From positions 85,035 through 98,176 of the forward strand of contig NPFB01000178.1 of assembly GCA_014084085.1 (NCBI GenBank): 13,142 bases of DNA, in the 5' to 3' direction. The notes below the pieces were generated by a model. That model ran no database searches, was not told the DNA's origin, and saw only the letters and a list, made by a program, of their open reading frames with translations. Position numbers and translations under genes: made by a program. This stretch comes from Hondaea fermentalgiana. Its lineage: Eukaryota > Sar > Bigyra > Thraustochytrida > Thraustochytriidae. Of the stretch, positions 8,099 to 13,142 are shown piece by piece (the first letter of the stretch is position 1; the number at the start of each line of letters is the position of its first letter).

Positions 8099-8125
8099 TT
8101 CTTCCTTCCTTCCTTCCTTTCTTCC
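8099..8125. repeat. (TTCC)n microsatellite upstream of the GH31 gene
   Basis: CTTCC units repeat with slight imperfection over about 27 bases, roughly 200 bp upstream of the GH31 start. Confidence 0.85.
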
Positions 8126-8327
8126 GTGATGATTTGAAAAATAGGCCTTATGTAAGGAAGACGAAAGTCCCGCGGCAGCAAACTCAGAACGAGCCACGCG
8201 GCCGCGCGACACGAGGCCCAGCGTCCCACCTGCGCGAGTGAGCCGGTCATCGGGCGTACGGCCCTAGGCAACCGCTAGCGTGTCAGCGGCGGCGGCGGCG
8301 ACGACGACGAGGACGAGGACGTTGCCA

Positions 8328-11261
8328 ATGGATTGCCCGAAACAGTCCGCGCCCTGGAGGGCGTCGGTAAGTTTCTGGCGCTTGTACGCTCCCTTTTGCG
8401 GTGCGGGTCTCAGCGGCCTTGCGTGCGGCGTCCTCGACTACGCATGGGCAAACCCGGCCTTCCCGCGCACGGGCGACCCTGCCGAGGCGCTCGCGGAGTC
8501 GTCAGGTGAAGAGCGACTCGTGCGGTACCTTTTGCTTGCCCTATGTGCAGCCTACGTGTTCTCCGCCGGCGTGGCCGTCATCGCTGTCGCCAGCAATTAC
8601 AAGCTGCAAAAGTCGCTAACGCAGGCGCACATCCTCATTGCCTTTTTACTCACAGCCGCAGCAGCCGTGTCAAATCGACTTGCCGGCGCGCGCTACTACA
8701 AATCTGCAGGCTGGCAGGGCCCGAACTGGGCCTACACGCAGGCGCTCATGGCGTCTGGCCTGGGCATGTCACTCATCGCAGCCCATCACGTGCCTGCTAT
8801 GAAGCAACAAGTCTACACGCTGCGCAAACAGACTTCGGGCCCTTCGCGGCCCGTGGCATTCTGTGCAGGTGGTCTTCTTTGCCTTGCAGGTGTTGCGCTC
8901 CTTTGTCTTGGCGTCTTCTTCCACATGCACGAGCCAGAAACAGAGACTTTGGCCATCCTGGGTGATCACGTCTCTTTTCTTGAATGGGAATGTGGCGGCG
9001 GCTCCTTTGATCTCGGGGAGACCTTGCGCGTACAGTGGGGACCTGACACAGGTCTGATTGTGGCGCAAACTATCCCGACGACAACCCCCCGCCTCTTGGC
9101 AACGACGGGGCCCAAGCAAGCCTTTTTGGTGGCCTCCCTTTTCAATGAAAACGGCCAAGCGGCGCTTCACGCAACAAACCCTGGCGATGCCGGCACCTTT
9201 GTCATTGTCGACGCCTCGAGCCGACTGTCTACAGAACAAGTCGTTGAACGAGTGCGTTTCTTTCCCGAGGCCCCTGCTGTCGAGTTCATTGGCACCCTCT
9301 ACTTTGGCCCAACGTCAAGTCTACGCAACACACGTGACGCGAGGCGCGAGCGAGCCAACATCATTGCCCGCGCGCCTTTCCGCTTTGTGCTCAACGCGTC
9401 ACACGTGAATGCAGACGGGCCCTTGCCTCCGGATGCCATGCATGTTCGCTTCTCCGCGCAAACGGATCCCTCCATGGTGGGCCGCGTCTTTTTTACCATG
9501 GCATCTCAACCCAACGAGCGCATCTTTGGCATGGGCGAGAGCTTCACCTGGATGGACCTCAAGGGGGGTATCCTACCTGTCCTCGCCCGCGAGCAAGGTG
9601 TCGGCCGGGGCCTCGAGCCTCTTAGCTTTGCACTTGGCATTTTGGGTCTCTTGGGACTTGGCGGAAATCCGGCCGGCTCCGCTTCGCAAACCACGTATAC
9701 GGCCATCCCGCACCTCACCACCTCGCTCATGCGCAGCATCTATCTCGAGAACCATGAGGTAGCCATCATGGACCTCAGCCTTGATGACCGCATTTCTCTC
9801 GAAGTTAATGCTACGACGCTGCGTGGAGGCATCATCTCCGCGAAAACCCCTCTGGGGCTCGTCGACGCCTACACGGCTGGCGTGTCCGGCCGAATGCGGC
9901 CTCTGCCTGCATGGACAACACAAGGTGCCATTGTTGGCATGCAGGGCGGCCGCACCGCGATCATGGAAAAGCTCGCGCGTCTTATCGCGGCTGACGTGCC
10001 CATTGCTGCAATCTGGCTTCAAGACTGGGCGGGGCGTCGCAAGACAGCAACGGGTTCAAGGCTCTACTGGAACTGGGAGGTAGATACAGAGCTCTATCCA
10101 GACTGGTTTGCGTGGACGCGCGCTCTGTGGGAGGAACAGGGTATCCGCGTCCTAACCTATGCCAATGCGCACCTTTGCGAGAGCAGCCCACTTTTCAAGA
10201 AAGCTGAAACTCGCAGGTGCCTTGTTCAGCGAGACGGCGTCCCGCTCGTGCAATGGAGTTCCACGCCCGACTTTCGCTTCGGAACCGTCAATATTTTCGA
10301 CGAGACGTGCGCGAACTGGTACACCGAGGTCCTGCGCGAGAACATGCTCGGCAAGAACGCAAGTCATCTCGCCGTTTCTGGCTGGATGGCCGATTTTGGC
10401 GAAGGTCTTCCCTTTGATGTTGCCGGTCCCGCCGCACACAATGCCTTTCCTGAGCGTTGGGCCGAGGTAAACCAACGGGTTCTCGAAAAACATGGCCGTC
10501 TCGCGCAGGACGAGGCCGTCTTCTTCACGCGATCCGCAGGTCTGCGCACACCCATGCTCTCCACCTTGCAGTGGATGGGCGACCAGCTACCGACATGGGA
10601 TAGCCGTGATGGTCTCCAGAGCGCTCTCATTGGTCAGCTCGCGGCCGGACTTTCTGGTCTCTCGCAGACACACTCGGACATTGGCGGCTACACCATGCTG
10701 CACGCTGGGCCCGTCTCCTTTACACGGACCTTGGAGATTTTTCAACGATGGATGGAGCACAGCGCTCTTGCTGATGCCGTTTTCCGCTCTCATGAAGGGC
10801 TTCTTCCCGACCAGGCTGTACAAGCGTGGAGTCCATGTGCGATCGCGCATTTCGCCCGGTTTGCACGCCTGCACAAGGCCCTAGGCCCTATGCGCAGCGC
10901 CTACTATGCCAAGTGGCCCGGGCGTCCGTGGATGCAGAGCTCCTGGATGGTTTTTCCTGACGAGCCATCCGTGACGAGCCTCAAGACACAGTACTTTGTG
11001 GCTGACGGAGATGTGCTCGTGTGCCCGGTCCTCCGCCCTGGTGCGACCACAACCGCGTGTTATCTACCAGGCGACGCCAAGACAACCTATGCCCACATTT
11101 TCATCCCGGGGCTCGTATACCGAGGCGGACGCACAGTAGAGTGCCTCGCCTCCTTGGGTAACCCCTGTGTCTTGGCGCGCAACGATAGACTTGCCCAAAA
11201 GCTCCAAAGCATCGTGCAGGAGTTGCCTTCTGTCGGAGTGTCGAATGATGAATATGTTTAA
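8328..11261 (+). CDS. Membrane-anchored GH31 alpha-glycosidase, candidate sulfoquinovosidase (YihQ-like)
   Basis: A 977-aa protein. Five hydrophobic segments occur at about 20-40, 64-88, 98-118, 136-155 and 175-199. Basic loops fit a cytosolic N terminus and a lumenal or extracellular C terminus; three N-glycosylation sequons (Asn356, 494, 677) all lie on that side. The rest is a GH31 enzyme: an N-terminal beta region with GMGESFTWMDLKGG and AREQGVGRGLEPL, then a (beta/alpha)8 barrel with WLQDWAGRR, GWMADFGE (nucleophile Asp689), WMGDQ (acid/base Asp752) and THSDIGGYT. Gln539, Gln565, Arg578, Trp581 and Tyr788 match, at identical local spacing, the YihQ residues I recall as Q262, Q288, R301, W304 and Y508 (QQRWY), which bind the sulfonate of sulfoquinovose. 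It would release sulfoquinovose from sulfolipid or its glyceride. A GTG at 8280 is in frame, but the ATG is the plausible eukaryotic start; a stop lies at 8265. The N-terminal membrane module is unusual; I could not assign it to a family. Confidence 0.92.
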   Translation: MDCPKQSAPWRASVSFWRLYAPFCGAGLSGLACGVLDYAWANPAFPRTGDPAEALAESSGEERLVRYLLLALCAAYVFSAGVAVIAVASNYKLQKSLTQAHILIAFLLTAAAAVSNRLAGARYYKSAGWQGPNWAYTQALMASGLGMSLIAAHHVPAMKQQVYTLRKQTSGPSRPVAFCAGGLLCLAGVALLCLGVFFHMHEPETETLAILGDHVSFLEWECGGGSFDLGETLRVQWGPDTGLIVAQTIPTTTPRLLATTGPKQAFLVASLFNENGQAALHATNPGDAGTFVIVDASSRLSTEQVVERVRFFPEAPAVEFIGTLYFGPTSSLRNTRDARRERANIIARAPFRFVLNASHVNADGPLPPDAMHVRFSAQTDPSMVGRVFFTMASQPNERIFGMGESFTWMDLKGGILPVLAREQGVGRGLEPLSFALGILGLLGLGGNPAGSASQTTYTAIPHLTTSLMRSIYLENHEVAIMDLSLDDRISLEVNATTLRGGIISAKTPLGLVDAYTAGVSGRMRPLPAWTTQGAIVGMQGGRTAIMEKLARLIAADVPIAAIWLQDWAGRRKTATGSRLYWNWEVDTELYPDWFAWTRALWEEQGIRVLTYANAHLCESSPLFKKAETRRCLVQRDGVPLVQWSSTPDFRFGTVNIFDETCANWYTEVLRENMLGKNASHLAVSGWMADFGEGLPFDVAGPAAHNAFPERWAEVNQRVLEKHGRLAQDEAVFFTRSAGLRTPMLSTLQWMGDQLPTWDSRDGLQSALIGQLAAGLSGLSQTHSDIGGYTMLHAGPVSFTRTLEIFQRWMEHSALADAVFRSHEGLLPDQAVQAWSPCAIAHFARFARLHKALGPMRSAYYAKWPGRPWMQSSWMVFPDEPSVTSLKTQYFVADGDVLVCPVLRPGATTTACYLPGDAKTTYAHIFIPGLVYRGGRTVECLASLGNPCVLARNDRLAQKLQSIVQELPSVGVSNDEYV

Positions 11262-11557
11262 AAAGAATGTATATAGGCCTATCCCTTTCAAGGATGGAGA
11301 TCAGCAAATGTCAAAACACTTGAACAACCAATCGGATGTATATTTTTTTTTCCCTCTTGTGTAGCAGTAAGCATGGATTGCATCTGTATTACAAATTGCT
11401 TGCTTGCAGGTCTCGAAAATCCACAACGAAAAAGCTAACTCGTTCTTTGACCACAAAGATGGAGTGGGTAGTCTTAGTTTCCTAGCGCCGACAAGGAAGC
11501 TACTTTAAAATTAAAATAAAGTATCGATGCAAAAGTACGTCGACCAAGATAGTTTAG

Positions 11558-11996
11558 ATGCGAGCTATCAGCTCCGCGCAGGATCACCGCCAAAGGCCCA
11601 CGTCGGAAGTATTCGTTGGACGAACAGATACTGAAAGAGACGATGCGTCCGCATCCGCGCCAGAGACAGCGGAAGCGACGGCAGTCCGCGCCAAGAATAG
11701 TCCTAGCATAGCACTTGAAGCATCTAAGAAAGATGGACCAGGTCTCCGACCTGGTCACCATTGAAGCCAAGCAGTCGGGAATCGACAATAAGTTGCACAC
11801 CGACGCAGGCAGAACCAAAGCTATCCGCACGTACTCCGAGCAGCAGCGAGAGACACTTGCGTCACATTGTACTTTCCCGTTTCGTGCAAGCCACGAAGCG
11901 GAAAATCTTTTACGTTTAGTCATATCATCATTTTCTTCTTCTCCAAGTCCTAAGTCAACACAATATCGTCAACTTCTCGTTTGGATTCGTGAGTGA
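11558..11996 (+). pseudogene. Possible broken or spliced short gene of unknown function
   Basis: One frame from the ATG at 11558 runs 68 codons with an Asp/Glu/Ala/Ser-rich, soluble-looking translation, ending at 11764. An overlapping frame, best entered near 11730, continues with MDQVSDLVTIEAKQSG and further charged residues to 11996. Joining them needs a frame change near 11728-11735, as if one gene had a frameshift or a tiny intron. A consensus-like donor (GTGAGT, 11989-11994) and acceptor (TTGCAG ending 12133) lie at its end. No domain is recognised, and an equally long ORF runs on the opposite strand. This is a weak call. Confidence 0.2.
11736..11756. repeat. Perfect 8-bp stem hairpin
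   Basis: GACCAGGT (11736-11743) and ACCTGGTC (11749-11756) pair perfectly around a 5-nt loop CTCCG. It falls where the reading frame of the possible broken gene changes. Confidence 0.7.
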
Positions 11997-12714
11997 AAGC
12001 GCACGGCAAATCATGTTTACGCACCGTCGAGAGCGCTAAGGTAGCACTTTGTCATCTAATACATGCGCTCGCGGCCGTGAACGCGACAGTGATCGTAAAT
12101 GCAGCATCATTTGAGCAACCCATTGTCTTGCAGGTCGAAGCGCCGCTGTGGCTGCCACAAAGCTGAGAATTACAGTTTGAAGAAGTGCACCGGGTTTCAT
12201 TCCTATGTTGCGCACCACAACCGTTTTCGCTTCGTGACAGGTTCGTGCACCCAGCAACTGAGCAGCGAGTGGATCTACCGTGATCGACACATTTGCCTCC
12301 GGATTGAGCCTGTTTTGGGCACGATAAGACCTTGCGGCGGGGGTGTCCCTCATGCTTATGGCATTTGTTCCTTATACCAGCTTTTAAATCGCACCCCCAG
12401 ATGCAGCAGACCTCAAGGACCTTGAAAGGCCCTTGGACGACGCTTTCTTTGCATTTGCCCTTTGCGCAGTCTGGATCTTGTCACTCTGTGTTGAATTTGT
12501 GATATCGTCGCGAGAGCGCTCAAGTGCGTTTGTCTTGGCCAGGCCCTGCTTTTGGCAAACGGCGCTTTTGAAATTTTTGCAAAAGGAATGAAGATGGCAA
12601 CATTTGTATACAAAGGCATGTCTGTACACTCACGCACGAAGCCTGCCCGAGCGTGCGGGCGAGCCATGCAAGGAATAATTTGTCGTGGTACTCTTTGCTT
12701 CTCTCCGACAAGAA

Positions 12715-12730
12715 CATCCTATGAAGGATG
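12715..12730. repeat. Small hairpin downstream of the Cys-rich gene
   Basis: CATCCT and AGGATG pair around the 4-nt loop ATGA. In the direction of the minus-strand gene it lies about 90 nt after the stop codon, so it is probably in that gene's 3' UTR. Confidence 0.5.
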
Positions 12731-12819
12731 AGCCCATGAAATGGCGAGACTCAAGCAAGGCAACAGGGTGCGGGCCATCAAATCGATTCCATTTAATGCA
12801 AGCAAATTCTCGTCATCTC

Positions 12820-13142
12820 TCATTCGAGCCTAAAGTTGTCGCCAACAAGATCCGGCGTTAGGAGAGGGCGCAGTCTCTGCTGGACGTGGGCACGAATGCC
12901 TGCGTCTTCGATCTTTTCCGCCATGTAGTGACGCAGACGTTGTGCACGAAGCCGATCCCACGCTTGCTTTACAGCAGCAAAATCGCTAAAGAATGGGTCT
13001 CTTTCGCCAGCAGGCTTTGCCGTGCATGTTGCAACGTGTCGATGACAAGCATTTGAGTCATCGCCTGTGTCCTGCAGACACCATGCGCAAAAGTAGCATG
13101 GGCAAGCGGCACATTTGAGAGCGCAGCAGCCGTCAAAGTCAG
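12820..13142 (-). CDS. C-terminal part of a Cys/His-rich, IBR/RING-like zinc-binding protein (5' end beyond window)
   Basis: Only the last 106 codons and the TGA stop (12820-12822) are inside the window. The minus-strand frame is open to the right edge with no visible start. The translation begins DFDGCCALKC, followed by CAACPCYFCAWCL, then CHRHVATC. The spacing Gly-Cys-Cys-x3-Lys-Cys-x2-Cys-x-Cys-x2-Phe-Cys-x2-Cys-Leu resembles the zinc-ligand pattern of IBR/RING2 modules (GCNxMxCxxC...FCxxC), with a further Cys/His group (CHxHxxxC) completing a possible second site. A helical, Arg/Gln-rich tail (about residues 45-106: FFSDF, AVKQAWDRLRAQRLRHYM, VQQRLRPLL) closes the protein. IBR-like modules occur in E3 ubiquitin ligases, but with only one module visible the function stays open. 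Zinc binding is inferred from spacing. Confidence 0.75.
   Translation of the reverse strand, partial: DFDGCCALKCAACPCYFCAWCLQDTGDDSNACHRHVATCTAKPAGERDPFFSDFAAVKQAWDRLRAQRLRHYMAEKIEDAGIRAHVQQRLRPLLTPDLVGDNFRLE

Larger units (their letters stand above)
7553..8327. other. Intergenic region between FMN reductase and GH31 gene
   Basis: I see no gene. It holds the polypyrimidine tract above, three TAGGCCT-type motifs (7836-7843, 7923-7930, 8142-8149), a purine-rich run near 8057-8076 and a (TTCC)n microsatellite at about 8099-8125. ORFs here are short or low-complexity. It presumably carries the reductase 3' UTR and the GH31 promoter. Confidence 0.65.
11262..12819. other. Long intergenic region, lower GC, no confident gene
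   Basis: The start holds a TAGGCCTA octamer (11274-11281) 13 bp after the GH31 stop, and an AATAAA (11515-11520) that may or may not be a polyadenylation signal. The middle (11558-11996) has protein-like stretches in two frames, listed separately. The 12000-12800 part has several short ORFs on both strands, none with a recognisable domain. I found no tRNA, transposase or terminal repeats. The right end is presumably the 3' UTR of the minus-strand gene that follows. Confidence 0.6.

Noticed and set aside
8280..8327. GTG at 8280 as the start of the GH31 protein
   Set aside because: A GTG start is unlikely in a nuclear eukaryotic gene; the extra residues are an Ala/Thr/Arg run from a simple repeat, and an ATG follows at 8328 before the first helix.
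8367..8413. Possible 47-bp intron (GTAAGT to CAG) near the start of the GH31 gene
   Set aside because: Removing 47 bp would shift the frame, while the unspliced frame reads straight through into the first hydrophobic helix and the rest of the protein.
11474..11923. 149-codon minus-strand ORF right of the GH31 gene
   Set aside because: It is Cys/Arg/Ser-rich with no recognisable pattern and overlaps more protein-like frames on the other strand.
12099..12425. 108-codon Cys/His-containing plus-strand ORF
   Set aside because: The cysteines show no regular zinc-finger spacing, and parts of other frames look equally protein-like; there is no supporting motif.

Overview
The window looks like nuclear DNA from a GC-rich, intron-poor eukaryotic microbe. 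A thraustochytrid (Labyrinthulomycete, marine heterotrophic stramenopile) is my best guess. This rests on long uninterrupted ORFs encoding typically eukaryotic proteins (LIS1, a mitochondrial-type L-threonine 3-dehydrogenase, a PP2C phosphatase), separate promoters with 0.6-1.6 kb intergenic gaps, abundant microsatellites, and good A/G-at-minus-3 contexts at most starts. The lineage is inference, not proof.

Layout from left to right: (1) an in-frame CAG tract and a PP2C-family phosphatase (+), open to the window edge; (2) a convergent gap with a polypurine hairpin in the phosphatase 3' region; (3) a LIS1/PAFAH1B1/NudF homologue (-); (4) a 1.07 kb gap with a 23-bp tandem duplication just upstream of LIS1; (5) L-threonine 3-dehydrogenase (-) with a probable mitochondrial presequence; (6) a 1.13 kb divergent promoter region with (CGAG)n and (CGAT)n tracts and a CRE-like site abutting a perfect 16-bp palindrome; (7) a flavodoxin-fold NADPH-dependent FMN reductase (+), bracketed by an inverted polypurine/polypyrimidine repeat; (8) a large membrane-anchored GH31 glycosidase (+); (9) about 1.5 kb without a convincing gene, holding at most a broken or spliced short gene; (10) the C-terminal 106 codons of a Cys/His-rich, IBR-like zinc-binding protein (-), cut by the right edge.

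The highlight is the GH31 protein. It has five probable transmembrane helices followed by a catalytic region that carries, at matching spacing, all five residues I recall as the sulfonate-recognition set of bacterial sulfoquinovosidase YihQ (QQRWY), plus both catalytic aspartates. It is therefore a candidate eukaryotic membrane-tethered sulfoquinovosidase acting outside the cell or in a lumen on plant or algal sulfolipid. The FMN reductase upstream on the same strand is a weak but testable hint of a linked sulfosugar or sulfonate pathway, because flavin reductases support the monooxygenases of bacterial desulfonation. The other genes (signalling, dynein regulation, threonine catabolism) look like unrelated housekeeping genes.
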